DNA of 64,000 nucleotides from NCBI RefSeq assembly GCF_000711985.1, contig NZ_JONU01000007.1:1054001-1118000 (forward strand), read 5' to 3'. The stretch is from Rheinheimera texasensis DSM 17496. Its GTDB lineage: Bacteria; Pseudomonadota; Gammaproteobacteria; Enterobacterales; Alteromonadaceae. The notes beneath the pieces are model-generated. The model was not told where the DNA came from. It did no database searches and saw only the letters and a program-made list of their open reading frames with translations. Made by a program: the position numbers and the translations under genes. Shown in pieces: positions 1 through 8,988 of this stretch. The number at the start of each line of letters is the position of its first letter. Within the stretch, counting starts at the first letter, position 1.

Positions 1-86
1 AATAGCAGCCGCGCCTGCACCAGCAGATTGTGCCGGGTGTTGCTCTCCTGCGCCGCAGCTGCGGGACGTCCGGCTTTGATATTCAT
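1..86 (-). CDS. TetR-family regulator, N-terminal start only (partial)
   Basis: Only the first 28 codons lie in the window; the gene continues off the left edge. The start codon is preceded by GGAG at a good distance on the minus strand. The encoded start has a GRPAAAAQESNTR stretch followed by a helix (HNLLVQARLL), which is how many TetR-type repressors begin just ahead of their helix-turn-helix. The ligand-binding half is not visible, so the ligand and targets are unknown. A perfect 12-bp inverted repeat brackets the ribosome-binding site and includes the start codon, which would suit autorepression. Family assignment rests on a very short sequence. Confidence 0.5.
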   Translation of the reverse strand, partial: MNIKAGRPAAAAQESNTRHNLLVQARLL

Positions 87-120
87 CAGCAAGTCTCCAA
101 ATTATCCAGCTGATGAATAT
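79..120. promoter_or_regulatory. 12-bp perfect inverted repeat around the start codon of the TetR-like gene
   Basis: ATATTCATCAGC at 79-90 is repeated as its exact reverse complement at 109-120, with an 18-base spacer that holds the GGAG ribosome-binding site. The left arm contains the start codon. It could be a repressor operator or an mRNA hairpin whose stem contains the start codon. Confidence 0.4.
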
Positions 121-279
121 GCTAGTCGCCGGTGCAACATTAAGCGATGAGATTAATTCTCCGCCGGGGCCGGTTTTGGATAAAAGGCCACGTCGGTTTA
201 CCACTGGTAGATATGATGCAGATGGGCATCATACCAACGCAATTCAGATTGGCGCCCGACAGAGCTGCAACCATAAAAC

Positions 280-807
280 CTATCGCGCCAGCCAGATAGC
301 CTTATCCAACCGGTAAAACACTGTGGCACGAGTCGCACCTGTTGGTGATGTGGTTTCGGTATGGGTATAGACTGCACCCAACTTTTCCACGGCGCGGCGC
401 GAACGCAGGTTCTGTTCTCCAACATGAAACCAGACGGCATCGGCAAAATCGAAAGCATGGTCCAGCATCAGTTGCTTCAGCTCAGTATTGGTCGCCCCGC
501 CCCAACGCGAGCGTACTAAAAAGGTGTAGCCGATCGCCACTTCGCGTTTTGTTGCATCAAACTCGTAATAGCGACTAGTCCCCAGCACTTCGCCGCTTCG
601 TTTGTCACAAATCAGATAAGCGCCGCCGCTGGCGAGGCCACCGTCAAATACCGGCTTGAATATCTCAGGTTTGTAGCGTTCAGGTTCCGGGTGCAAAGTC
701 CAAATCAGTGGATCGCTGGCTGCCTGCATCAGCGCAGGCCAATCATCAGGTTGCAGCGGGCGCAGTAGTATAGTGGAGCCGGTTAAAGGCGTTTGTAAGT
801 GAGTCAT
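280..807 (-). CDS. GNAT-family N-acetyltransferase (RimJ/RimL-like)
   Basis: A 175-residue GNAT protein that would transfer acetyl from acetyl-CoA to an amine; the substrate cannot be told. It has the RimJ/RimL-type layout: LRPLQPDDWPAL near the N-terminus, the RYYEFD and IGYTFL strands in the middle, then the RSRWGGATNTELKQ acetyl-CoA loop and NLRSRRAVEKLG near the end. I chose the ATG at 807 rather than the upstream in-frame one because AGAGA precedes it and the extra 25 residues do not resemble the family. It sits upstream of the TetR-like gene on the same strand, about 190 bp away. Confidence 0.85.
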   Translation of the reverse strand: MTHLQTPLTGSTILLRPLQPDDWPALMQAASDPLIWTLHPEPERYKPEIFKPVFDGGLASGGAYLICDKRSGEVLGTSRYYEFDATKREVAIGYTFLVRSRWGGATNTELKQLMLDHAFDFADAVWFHVGEQNLRSRRAVEKLGAVYTHTETTSPTGATRATVFYRLDKAIWLAR

Positions 808-1003
808 CTCAAGTCTCTGTTTGAATTGTGCGTTAGCATAAACATTGGCAGCAACGCGCTTCAAGTGCAGGTCCGGCAACAAAGTGTTGCTGAATGTAGG
901 TCGCAGTGAGTTATTTCCCGCACCCCGGCTTGCAGAGCGCCAAAACCACTGGCCATACTGTTGAACATTCCCCCCGTTTTTTTATCAGGTTCTGCGGAGT
1001 TGT

Positions 1004-3397
1004 ATGTTTCGGCACATTTTGGCCCAATTAACTACACGACAAGATTTATCCGCTGAACAAATTCAGGCTGTGATCCAGGCGGTGGCTGACGATCAACTCT
1101 CAGACGCTCAGCTTGCCGGCTTTTTGCTGGCATTACTGAATAAAGGCGTCAGTGTTGCCGAAACCATCGCGATTGTGACGGCGATGCGCCGGCAAGCCAT
1201 CCGGATCAACCCCCGCGTGGCAGAACCCTTACTCGACACCTGCGGTACCGGCGGCGGGCTCAGCACTTTTAATATCTCCACCGCCAGCGCTTTTGTCTGC
1301 GCCGCAGCCGGTATTCCGGTCGCCAAACACGGCAGCCGCTCATTAAGCAGCCACTGCGGCAGCGCCGATGTGCTGGAAGCCCTTGGTGTCGCTATTGATT
1401 TACCGCCTGAAGCCGTCTGCCGGCAGATTGAACAGATTGGCCTTGGTTTTTTGCATGCACCGAACTTTCATCCGGTAATGCGGCGTTTGTTGCCGGTCGA
1501 AGCCTCGCTTGGCATCAAAACCATTTTTTATACCTTGATTGGCCCGCTGATTAATCCGGCCGGTGCAAGCCGGCATGTTTTGGGCGTTTATCGCGCTGAC
1601 TTGCTGGAATTAACCCGCGAAGTGCTGCCGGCACTTGAATATCAGGACGTGTTGCTGGTGCATGGCATCGACGGTATTGATGAAATCGCCTTAACCGGGC
1701 AGAGCCGGATTTATCAGTTCGCTCAGGGCCAGCTGCAACACTATCAAATCAGTCCTGAGCAATTTGGTTTAACTTGCTGCACGCTTGATGAGATCCGCTC
1801 CGATGTACCACTGGTCAGTGCCGAATTAATGCGCCAGCTGTTTGCCGGCAATATTAAAGGTGCCAGGCGCGATGCCGTGTTATTGAACAGCGCCGGCGCT
1901 TTAATGCTGTGTGGCCGGGCGGCGGATTTTACTGAAGGCATCAAGCTGGCCGCTAGCTTGCTGGACGAGGGCAAAGCACAGGCAAAGTTACAGCAACTGA
2001 TTGAAAGCTCGCAGGACTTTACCCGTGCGGTGCATCAGCACCGACCGGCTCCCGCAGCACCAGCCATCACACCGATGGAAGCGCCATCAGACCTCAATGC
2101 GGCATTTCAAGCGCTGCAACGCTCTGAGCAAAATAAACGCGCCCGCTTAAAAACCCTGATTGAAACCCTGCCCGACCTGATCTGGCTGACCGATTTGCAA
2201 GGCCATTTATTAAACTGTAATTCCCGTTTTGAACGCTTTGCCGGTTTACCGGAGCTACAACTGAAAGACCTGACATTGCCAGATTTTTTGCCCGCGGATT
2301 TGGCCAGTCAGCTGACCCAATCCGCACAAACCGCGCTGCAGCAACAGCGTGCAGTACTGACACAACAATGGATTTGTTATCAGGGCGACACCGAGCAACA
2401 ATTTGTTGATGTGATCCAGACACCTTTCGTGAACCAGGACGGCAGCATCGAAGGAGTCATGGCGATAGCACGCGATGTCACGGCGTTTAAGCGCACTGAG
2501 CAGGAGCTGCTGCGTCATCGCGACCAGCTGGAGTTTATGGTTGAGGCGCGGACTGCGCAGCTGACCGATGTGATAGCACAGCTTCGTCAGGCCCAGTTAC
2601 AACTGGTGGAAGCCGAGAAACTCAGTGCGCTTGGCGCTATTGTCGCCGGTTTGTCGCACGAGCTGAACACGCCACTTGGCAACATTCTGACGGTGGGCAG
2701 CGCACTCGACACTGAATTGCAGCGGCTACACAGCGAACTGGAACAAGGCCGTTTATCAAAAAGTGGCCTGCAGGATTTTATCAGCCACAATCGGGAGATG
2801 CTGGCTTTGCAACTAAAGGCAGCACACCGCTGCGCCAGTCTTATTAGCGATTTTAAACAATTATCAGCTGACAAAATTGCCGAACGGCGCGGCCATTTTG
2901 ATGCAAGCAAGCTGCTGAAAAATTGTGTTGCCGCCCAGCAAAGCGCGTTCGTAGCCGCCGATATTCAGCTGAGATTAGAATGTCCGGACTCAGTTATTTG
3001 TGACAGTTATCCAGAGACGCTGACGAAAATTATCGGTCATCTGCTGCAAAATGTGGTAATCCACGCCTTTCCTGCAGCTTTTCAGGACAACCGGCAACTG
3101 GAAATTACTGTTGAACGCAGTGGTGACCAACTATTACTGAGCTGTCGTGACAACGGTATTGGCCTGTCCCCTACATCACTGACGCGGGTATTTCATCCGT
3201 TTTTCACCCTGGATATGACGAAAGGTGCCGGCATTGGCCTGCCGCTGTGTAAACGGCTGGCGCTCAGTGTGTTAGGCGGTGATTTGGAAGTCAGCGCCAG
3301 CGCAGGCGCTGGCTGCTGTTTTGTGCTTACGATGCCACTGGTGGCGCCGGGTTATCGCAGTGTGCCGGCAGATTCAACACAAAGCACCGGGCTATAA
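1004..3397 (+). CDS. TrpD-like phosphoribosyltransferase domain fused to PAS-histidine kinase
   Basis: A 797-residue fusion. Residues 1 to about 340 cover a whole anthranilate phosphoribosyltransferase (TrpD) fold: glycine loop at 81-93, KHGSRS at 108-113, FHPVMRR around 155-161, GPLINPA, and the metal pair D226-E227. Next come a short coiled coil, a PAS domain (about 375-490), a coiled coil, a HisKA helix with HELNTP (phospho-acceptor His552) and an HATPase with N, G1 (DNGIG) and G2 (GAGIGLPL) boxes. There is no signal peptide or membrane segment, so it is cytoplasmic. Against Sulfolobus TrpD, N109 is Ser111, R164 is Glu166 and D83 is lost from the glycine loop, while H107 and H154 are kept (His109, His156). 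That argues for a ligand-sensing rather than tryptophan-making role (inference). No response regulator or trp gene is adjacent. GGAG precedes the ATG. Confidence 0.9.
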   Translation: MFRHILAQLTTRQDLSAEQIQAVIQAVADDQLSDAQLAGFLLALLNKGVSVAETIAIVTAMRRQAIRINPRVAEPLLDTCGTGGGLSTFNISTASAFVCAAAGIPVAKHGSRSLSSHCGSADVLEALGVAIDLPPEAVCRQIEQIGLGFLHAPNFHPVMRRLLPVEASLGIKTIFYTLIGPLINPAGASRHVLGVYRADLLELTREVLPALEYQDVLLVHGIDGIDEIALTGQSRIYQFAQGQLQHYQISPEQFGLTCCTLDEIRSDVPLVSAELMRQLFAGNIKGARRDAVLLNSAGALMLCGRAADFTEGIKLAASLLDEGKAQAKLQQLIESSQDFTRAVHQHRPAPAAPAITPMEAPSDLNAAFQALQRSEQNKRARLKTLIETLPDLIWLTDLQGHLLNCNSRFERFAGLPELQLKDLTLPDFLPADLASQLTQSAQTALQQQRAVLTQQWICYQGDTEQQFVDVIQTPFVNQDGSIEGVMAIARDVTAFKRTEQELLRHRDQLEFMVEARTAQLTDVIAQLRQAQLQLVEAEKLSALGAIVAGLSHELNTPLGNILTVGSALDTELQRLHSELEQGRLSKSGLQDFISHNREMLALQLKAAHRCASLISDFKQLSADKIAERRGHFDASKLLKNCVAAQQSAFVAADIQLRLECPDSVICDSYPETLTKIIGHLLQNVVIHAFPAAFQDNRQLEITVERSGDQLLLSCRDNGIGLSPTSLTRVFHPFFTLDMTKGAGIGLPLCKRLALSVLGGDLEVSASAGAGCCFVLTMPLVAPGYRSVPADSTQSTGL

Positions 3398-3414
3398 ATC
3401 AGCATAAATGGCGT

Positions 3415-4059
3415 TTAAGGGCAAAGCCGCTCAATGCTCCAGTGACCATCTGCTTGTTTGCTATACATAAAACGGTCATGCAGACGGTGTTCACCGCCCT
3501 GCCAGAATTCGATTTTATGTGGTTTAACTAAAAACCCGCCCCAGAAACTCGGCACCGGAATTTCGCCGTGTTCGAATTTATGTTTAATCTCGGCAAATTT
3601 TTGCATCAGCGCGAGGCGCGTCGACACCGGCCGGCTTTGCTCAGAAGCCCAGGCCGCCAGCTGGCTTTCTTTTGGTCTGGAGGTGAAATAATGCAGCACC
3701 TGCGACGTTGGCACGCGTTCGGCGATGCCATACACAATGACCTGCCGCTCCAACGGATGCCAGGGAAAATGCAGGCAGACTTTTGGATTACCAGCCAGTT
3801 CCTGCGCTTTACGGCTACCCAGATTGGTATAAAACACAAAACCGTTGCTGCTGACATCTTTAAGCAACACCAGCCGCTGCGACGGCTGGCCGTCGGCATC
3901 CACACTGGCGACACACATGGCCGTCGGGTCCGGCAGTTCAGCGGCGATGGCGTCTTTGAGCCAGGCTTCAAACTGCACAAAAGGATCGGCGTTTAATTTG
4001 TCCAGATCCAATTTATCTTTGACATAACTACGGCGGATATCCGCGACATTGACGCTCAT
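3415..4059 (-). CDS. pdxH: Pyridoxine/pyridoxamine 5'-phosphate oxidase
   Basis: FMN enzyme that oxidises pyridoxine or pyridoxamine 5'-phosphate to pyridoxal 5'-phosphate, the last step of vitamin B6 synthesis and salvage. The product is 214 residues, close to the 218 of E. coli. The FMN-binding RLVLLKDVSSNGFVFYTN stretch is present, as is the family signature IEFWQGGEHRLHDR near the end and the typical C-terminus ERLCP. The ATG at 4059 is preceded by AGAGGA; an upstream in-frame start adds 18 unlike residues. It lies downstream of argS on the same strand, with an argS terminator between, so it is probably transcribed separately. Confidence 0.97.
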   Translation of the reverse strand: MSVNVADIRRSYVKDKLDLDKLNADPFVQFEAWLKDAIAAELPDPTAMCVASVDADGQPSQRLVLLKDVSSNGFVFYTNLGSRKAQELAGNPKVCLHFPWHPLERQVIVYGIAERVPTSQVLHYFTSRPKESQLAAWASEQSRPVSTRLALMQKFAEIKHKFEHGEIPVPSFWGGFLVKPHKIEFWQGGEHRLHDRFMYSKQADGHWSIERLCP

Positions 4060-4144
4060 ACAGATTTCCTCTTCAACCCGGCAGCCCGCAGCGCGCTTGG
4101 CAACTCCAGCCAAGCATTAACGAACTACCAATCATCCCTTGTCA

Positions 4145-4180
4145 TATAAACAAAGGGCCGGTATCGACCAGCCCTTGTTA
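4145..4180 (-). terminator. Probable rho-independent terminator of argS
   Basis: On the minus strand the sequence after the argS stop forms AACAAGGGC-TGGT / ACC-GGCCCTTTGTT with one bulge, followed by TTATAT. It sits within 40 bp of the argS stop codon. Confidence 0.55.
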
Positions 4181-4183
4181 CCG

Positions 4184-5923
4184 TTACATCCGTTCCATCA
4201 CATCGATGCCAAGCAGGTCCAAGCCTTTGGCCAGTAATTTCGCCACCAGAATGCTCAGCATTAAACGGCTGTCGCGCAGCGTCGGTTCAATGCCGTCTTT
4301 TAAAATCGGACAAGCTTCATAGAAGCTCATGTACTGGCTGGCCAGTTCATACAGGTAATTACACAGCAGGTTTGGCTGCGCATCTTTCATCACTTGTTGC
4401 AGCGTTTCTTCAAACTGCAGCACTTTAAGCGCCAGTTGTTTTTCCTGCTGCTCGGCCAGAATCAATGGCGCACTGAAGCTGTCGCTGATGCCGGCGCGGC
4501 GCACAATACTGCTGACGCGGGTATAAGCATATTGCAGGTAAGGCGCTGTGGCACCTTCAAAGCTCAGCATCGCATCCCAGCTGAAGATGTAGTCTGAAGT
4601 GCGGTTTTTCGACAAATCAGCGAATTTCACCGCGCCAATACCGACTTTACGCGCCACTTCTGCGATTTCTTCGGCGCTAAGTTCAGTCGACTTGCCTTTC
4701 ACTACCGCTTCAGCGCGCACCACGGCTTCTTCCAGCAGTTCCGCCAGTTTGACAGTGCCGCCGGTGCGGGTTTTAAACGGTTTGCCGTCTTCGCCCATCA
4801 TAGTGCCGAACGGGCAATGTTCATAAGCAGTTTCCGCGCGCAGCAGGCCGGCTTTACGTGCCACCAGCTCCACTTGTTTAAAGTGCAGTGCCTGACGGGC
4901 GTCAGTGAAAATAATGATGCGGTCAACGTTGAGTTCATGGCTGCGATACTGACAGGCGGCCAGATCTGTGGTGGCATATAAAAAGCCACCGCCGGTTTTT
5001 TGAATGATAAAGGGTGACGGATTGCCTTCTTTGTCCGCCAGTTCCTGCAGGAACACCACTAAAGCACCCTGGTCTTCCACCGCAATGCCACGGGCTTTTA
5101 AATCATCAACAATTGGCTGCAGCATTGGGTTATAGGCCGATTCCGGCTTGATATGCTCATGACCCAAAGTGACATTTAAAGTGCGATACACTTCTTCGCT
5201 GTGCTTGACTGAAGTGTCGATAAACAGCTGCCACAGTTTTTGACAGTGCGCGTCGCCGCCTTGCAGTTTCACCACGTAATCACGCGATTTGTCGGCAAAA
5301 CCGGCTTCATCGTCAAAGCGTTTTTTCGCTTCGCGGTAGAAATCTTCTAAGTCCGCCAGCGCCACAGTTTCTAAATCCACACCGGCAGCCAGCTTATCTT
5401 CCAGATGCGCGATCAGCATGCCAAATTGTGTGCCCCAATCGCCCATGTGGTTTTGCCGGATGACTTTGTCACCCCAGAATTCCAGCGCGCGCACCACGGC
5501 GTCCCCAATAATGGTCGAACGCAGGTGACCGACATGCATTTCTTTGGCGAGGTTTGGTGCTGAATAATCCACCACCACTGTTTGCGGCGCTGTGTTGGCA
5601 CTGACGCCTAAACGTGGGTCAGCAACTGCCTGCTGCAACTGCGTCGCCAGCCAGTCTGGCTTTAACGTCACGTTGATAAAACCAGGCCCTGCAATTTCAA
5701 CTTTGTCAGCGATATCAGCAAGTTCCAACACTTCCACCAGCTGCTGTGCCAACGCGCGTGGGTTGGTTTTTAATAACTTGGCAGCGGCCATAGCGCCGTT
5801 AATCTGGTAATCACCAAATTCTACTTTGGTGCTTTGCGTGACGGCGGTATTGGTATCCGCTGGCAAACCAACTTTGATCATCGCGGCCTGCGTTTTTGCG
5901 GCCAATAACTGTTTGATATTCAT
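4184..5923 (-). CDS. argS: Arginyl-tRNA synthetase
   Basis: Class I aminoacyl-tRNA synthetase that charges tRNA-Arg. At 579 residues it matches the E. coli enzyme (577). It begins with the ArgS-specific N-terminal additional domain, then shows the ATP-binding signature [16 protein letters not shown], with HVGH as the HIGH motif, near residue 130. The C-terminal DALR anticodon-binding domain carries [13 protein letters not shown] and ends with [12 protein letters not shown]. The start ATG has AGGA seven bases upstream. It follows prfC on the minus strand with a 26-bp gap, so the two may be co-transcribed. Confidence 0.98.
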   Translation of the reverse strand: MNIKQLLAAKTQAAMIKVGLPADTNTAVTQSTKVEFGDYQINGAMAAAKLLKTNPRALAQQLVEVLELADIADKVEIAGPGFINVTLKPDWLATQLQQAVADPRLGVSANTAPQTVVVDYSAPNLAKEMHVGHLRSTIIGDAVVRALEFWGDKVIRQNHMGDWGTQFGMLIAHLEDKLAAGVDLETVALADLEDFYREAKKRFDDEAGFADKSRDYVVKLQGGDAHCQKLWQLFIDTSVKHSEEVYRTLNVTLGHEHIKPESAYNPMLQPIVDDLKARGIAVEDQGALVVFLQELADKEGNPSPFIIQKTGGGFLYATTDLAACQYRSHELNVDRIIIFTDARQALHFKQVELVARKAGLLRAETAYEHCPFGTMMGEDGKPFKTRTGGTVKLAELLEEAVVRAEAVVKGKSTELSAEEIAEVARKVGIGAVKFADLSKNRTSDYIFSWDAMLSFEGATAPYLQYAYTRVSSIVRRAGISDSFSAPLILAEQQEKQLALKVLQFEETLQQVMKDAQPNLLCNYLYELASQYMSFYEACPILKDGIEPTLRDSRLMLSILVAKLLAKGLDLLGIDVMERM

Positions 5924-5949
5924 TTTAAATCCTGTGTAAAACCTTGTTA

Positions 5950-7548
5950 TTAACCAGCGTGCGCGTGTTCACGGGTTTTATGGAAGCGAATTTTCGGATG
6001 CCGCTCCATCGACAAATTCAGGTTTACCATAGTCGGGGCCAGATAACTTAAGTTATCCCCGCCATCCAGTGCCAGGTTGGTGCTGGCTTTGTTTTTAAAT
6101 TCTTCCAGCGCTTTGGCATCGTCTGAGTAAACCCAACGCGCCGTGCTGACGTTGACGCTCTCGTAAATCGCATCCACGTTGTATTCAGATTTTAACCGGT
6201 GCACGACCACATCAAACTGCAGCACCCCCACAGCACCGACAATCAGGTCGTTGTTATCCAGTGGACGGAACACCTGTACCGCGCCCTCTTCAGATAACTG
6301 CACCAGGCCTTTTAATAATTGTTTTTGTTTCAGCGGGTCACGCAGGCGGATGCGGCGGAACAGCTCAGGCGCGAAGTTTGGAATACCGGTGAAAGTAAAT
6401 TTTTCGCCGGCGGTGAAAGTGTCACCGATCTGAATAGTGCCGTGGTTATGTAAACCGATGATATCGCCCGGGAATGCTTCTTCAACGTGCTCGCGGTCAC
6501 CGGCGAGGAAGGTCAGTGCATGCGGCACCAGTACATCTTTACCGATGCGCACGTGATGCATTTTCATGCCTTTTTCGTATTTGCCGGAACAGATACGTAA
6601 AAACGCCACGCGGTCGCGGTGTTTCGGGTCCATATTCGCCTGAATTTTAAACACAAAGCCCGAAAAGCCTTCTTCAGTCGGTTCGACAGTGCGGCCCGTC
6701 GTCGCTCGGTGTTGTGGCGCCGGCGCCCATTCAGTCAGGCCGTCAAGCATATGGTCGACACCAAAGTTACCCAGTGCAGTACCGAAAAACACCGGCGTTA
6801 ATTCGCCTTTTAAAAATGCGTCGCGGTCAAACTCATGGCTGGCGCCTTGCACCAGCTCCATTTGTTCACGCAGGTCCGCAGCAAAATAACCAATCCGGGC
6901 ATCGAGTTCCGGATTGTTGATGCCTTTGATGATGTCAACTTCCTGAATAGTGTGACCGAAGCCCGATTTATAAAAAATCACTTCATCGCGCAGGATGTGG
7001 TACACGCCTTTAAACTCTTTGCCAGAGCCGATAGGCCAGGTGATAGGTGCACAGGCGATTTTTAAGACGCTTTCTACTTCATCAAGCAAATCAATAGGAT
7101 CGCGGATATCGCGGTCCATTTTGTTCATAAATGTGATGATTGGTGTGTCGCGTAAACGGGTGACTTCCATCAGTTTGATGGTGCGCTCTTCAACACCTTT
7201 AGCGCCGTCGATAACCATCAGACAGCTGTCGACTGCGGTCAGGGTGCGGTAAGTATCTTCCGAGAAGTCTTCGTGACCCGGAGTATCGAGCAGGTTGACC
7301 AGACAATCGGCATACGGGAACTGCATCACAGAAGTAGTCACCGAAATACCGCGCTCTTTCTCCATTTCCATCCAGTCAGACGTGGCGTACTGGCCAGATT
7401 TTTTGCCTTTAACAGTACCGGCTTTTTGGATTAACTGCCCGAATAACAACACTTTTTCGGTAATAGTCGTTTTACCGGCGTCGGGGTGAGAGATGATCGC
7501 AAAGGTTCTGCGTGTACTGACTTCCTGAAGAAATTCTGCGCTGGCCAT
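5950..7548 (-). CDS. prfC: Peptide chain release factor 3
   Basis: GTPase RF3, which recycles RF1 and RF2 from the ribosome after termination. The protein is 532 residues (E. coli 529). The GTP-binding motifs are all present: [10 protein letters not shown] (G1) near residue 18, GISVTTSV (G2), DTPGHEDF (G3) and NKMDRD (G4). The [10 protein letters not shown] segment is typical of RF3 and EF-G. The start codon lies in a 169-bp gap that separates it from rimI, which should hold its promoter. argS follows 26 bp downstream. Confidence 0.98.
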   Translation of the reverse strand: MASAEFLQEVSTRRTFAIISHPDAGKTTITEKVLLFGQLIQKAGTVKGKKSGQYATSDWMEMEKERGISVTTSVMQFPYADCLVNLLDTPGHEDFSEDTYRTLTAVDSCLMVIDGAKGVEERTIKLMEVTRLRDTPIITFMNKMDRDIRDPIDLLDEVESVLKIACAPITWPIGSGKEFKGVYHILRDEVIFYKSGFGHTIQEVDIIKGINNPELDARIGYFAADLREQMELVQGASHEFDRDAFLKGELTPVFFGTALGNFGVDHMLDGLTEWAPAPQHRATTGRTVEPTEEGFSGFVFKIQANMDPKHRDRVAFLRICSGKYEKGMKMHHVRIGKDVLVPHALTFLAGDREHVEEAFPGDIIGLHNHGTIQIGDTFTAGEKFTFTGIPNFAPELFRRIRLRDPLKQKQLLKGLVQLSEEGAVQVFRPLDNNDLIVGAVGVLQFDVVVHRLKSEYNVDAIYESVNVSTARWVYSDDAKALEEFKNKASTNLALDGGDNLSYLAPTMVNLNLSMERHPKIRFHKTREHAHAG

Positions 7549-7717
7549 GCCTGAGTGAGTTCCGAAGTTAAGCTAAATGGGCGGCCGGTTCTGGCACAGT
7601 GCGAGACTGTGTACCGGGTCCGGCGAAAAATGGCGCAGATTATAGCAGGAACAGCCGCTTTGGCGAAATCGCTTTACCAGTTAATTCGCAGGACTTACAG
7701 GTCAGAACACAGAATGG

Positions 7718-8173
7718 CTAAAGGGATGGCATCGCCAACGACAATGCCATCAGCACGGCATCTTCGTTGCCGCCAGGCGCCGGGTAATATCCGGGCCGCA
7801 CACCAACCTGATGAAAGCCAAGCTGCTGGTATAGCGCTATCGCGGTTTGATTCGACGCCCGCACTTCCAGCCAGCAATCGGTCGCTTGCCGGCGCTCTGC
7901 TTCATCGAGAAAATGGTTTAGTAAGGCTTTGCCAATGCCTTTCCCTTGCAGCCTTGGATGCACCGCAATATCGAACAGGCTGGCTTCGCCGGCAACCAGC
8001 TCACCGATATAAAACCCGGCGATCTGCGCGTCAATAAGCGCCACCGCATTAAAATAGCGTTCGGAAAAACTACTTTGAAACGATGATTCTGCCCAGGGAT
8101 AAGCTGTGGCTGCTTGTTCTGTTGCCAGCATAGCCGGAATATCGTCAGTGGTTGCAGTGCGAATTTGGATCAT
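7718..8173 (-). CDS. rimI: Ribosomal protein S18-alanine N-acetyltransferase
   Basis: GNAT enzyme that acetylates the N-terminal alanine of ribosomal protein S18. The 151-residue product shows IAVHPRLQGKGIGKALL, the acetyl-CoA loop, then LEVRASNQTAIALYQQLGF and RPGYYPAPGGNEDA, which is the RimI signature ending. Its start overlaps the end of holD by four bases (8170-8173), the same arrangement as the holD-rimI operon of enterobacteria, so translation is probably coupled. Confidence 0.95.
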   Translation of the reverse strand: MIQIRTATTDDIPAMLATEQAATAYPWAESSFQSSFSERYFNAVALIDAQIAGFYIGELVAGEASLFDIAVHPRLQGKGIGKALLNHFLDEAERRQATDCWLEVRASNQTAIALYQQLGFHQVGVRPGYYPAPGGNEDAVLMALSLAMPSL

Positions 8174-8607
8174 GTCAGGTCCATATTGATCGGGGCATCT
8201 GCCGCTACATCAAAGGGTAACAACTCACTGAGACGCTGCCAGAGTAGCTTCTTCCGCGCGGGCGTCAGAAAACTAAGGGGCTCGGCGCTATAAAGGCCGG
8301 TATTGGTGAGCCGGATGTCGGAAACGTCTGCCTGATAAAACCACTGGGCACTCACACCTGCTTGCTGCAAACAACAAAACAAATCCTGCACCAGCGGCAA
8401 GCTGACATCTGCCGCCAGCCATTGCTGCGGGAATTCTTCAGCTGTGGCAGATCCTGGTTGCGGCGTCTCGAAAGCAACAGGCACCACTGGCTGGTATTCC
8501 GGTGCAGATAAATGCGTTTGTAACGGTTGGATTTTTAAATGCTGTAAGAACTGCAATTGCAGTTCTGACATGGAAGAAGTGATGTTGTCTGTCACGTCTG
8601 GATTCAT
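8170..8607 (-). CDS. holD: DNA polymerase III psi subunit (HolD-like)
   Basis: Psi links the clamp loader to the single-strand-binding protein through chi. HolD is poorly conserved, and the call rests mainly on its place directly upstream of and overlapping rimI, its size (145 residues; E. coli 137) and general pattern: an N-terminal LQFLQHLKIQPLQ helix, a central VQDLFCCLQQAGV segment, and a C-terminal ARKKLLWQRLSELLP helix that resembles ARAALWQQI of E. coli psi. I used the ATG at 8607, which has AGG upstream; a longer reading frame would run into the tRNA gene. Confidence 0.8.
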   Translation of the reverse strand: MNPDVTDNITSSMSELQLQFLQHLKIQPLQTHLSAPEYQPVVPVAFETPQPGSATAEEFPQQWLAADVSLPLVQDLFCCLQQAGVSAQWFYQADVSDIRLTNTGLYSAEPLSFLTPARKKLLWQRLSELLPFDVAADAPINMDLT

Positions 8608-8640
8608 CTCAGTACCTCGCTGGGTCTTGCCTGAGAGAAT

Positions 8641-8717
8641 TGGCAGGGGCAGAGGGATTCGAACCCCCAACCATCGGTTTTGGAGACCGCTGTTCTACCA
8701 ATTGGAACTATGCCCCT
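8641..8717 (-). tRNA. tRNA-Trp (anticodon CCA)
   Basis: On the minus strand the sequence folds as a complete 77-base tRNA: acceptor AGGGGCA / TGCCCCT, D-arm TAGTTCCAATTGGTAGAAC, anticodon loop TCTCCAAAA with anticodon CCA, T-arm with GGTTCGAATCC, and an encoded CCA end. It is nearly identical to E. coli tRNA-Trp apart from one extra C in the D-loop region. holD begins 33 bp downstream on the same strand. Confidence 0.97.
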
Positions 8718-8731
8718 GTGATTGAGGCGCC

Positions 8732-8759
8732 ATTATACAAAAGGCTTTTTAAAGGTAAA
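8732..8759 (-). promoter_or_regulatory. Promoter of tRNA-Trp
   Basis: On the minus strand there is TTTACC (8759-8754), a 16-bp spacer, then a consensus TATAAT (8737-8732). A GC-rich GGCGCC discriminator follows, as in stringently controlled stable-RNA promoters. The distance to the tRNA 5' end is 14 bp. Confidence 0.75.
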
Positions 8760-8988
8760 GCAAAAATCTCAGACAAAGCAATCAATTGCGCAGAAATCAG
8801 CCAGAACGCTGTGAAAGCAGGCAATTGCAACCGCCAACAATGGGCCAGCCCGGCGGCTCTGTGTAAAAAAGATGCAATAAAGGAACTACTTTGCTAGCAT
8901 GTCGCGCCTCTGCCAATGGCAGGTTGCAGACTTTGGCAACAAAGGCTACAACTTAGGTGCAGGATGTTGGATTACCAAGGATGTTTGC

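Noticed and set aside
1004-2030. A genuine trpD gene of tryptophan synthesis
   Set aside because: The frame continues into a PAS-kinase, key anthranilate-site residues are changed and no trp gene is adjacent. The domain call is kept but not the gene symbol.
3568-3996. 142-codon plus-strand frame across pdxH
   Set aside because: Entirely antisense to pdxH, which is a complete and well-conserved gene.
7555-8037. 160-codon plus-strand frame between prfC and rimI
   Set aside because: Most of it is antisense to rimI, with no family resemblance and an Arg/Ala-rich composition typical of a shadow frame.
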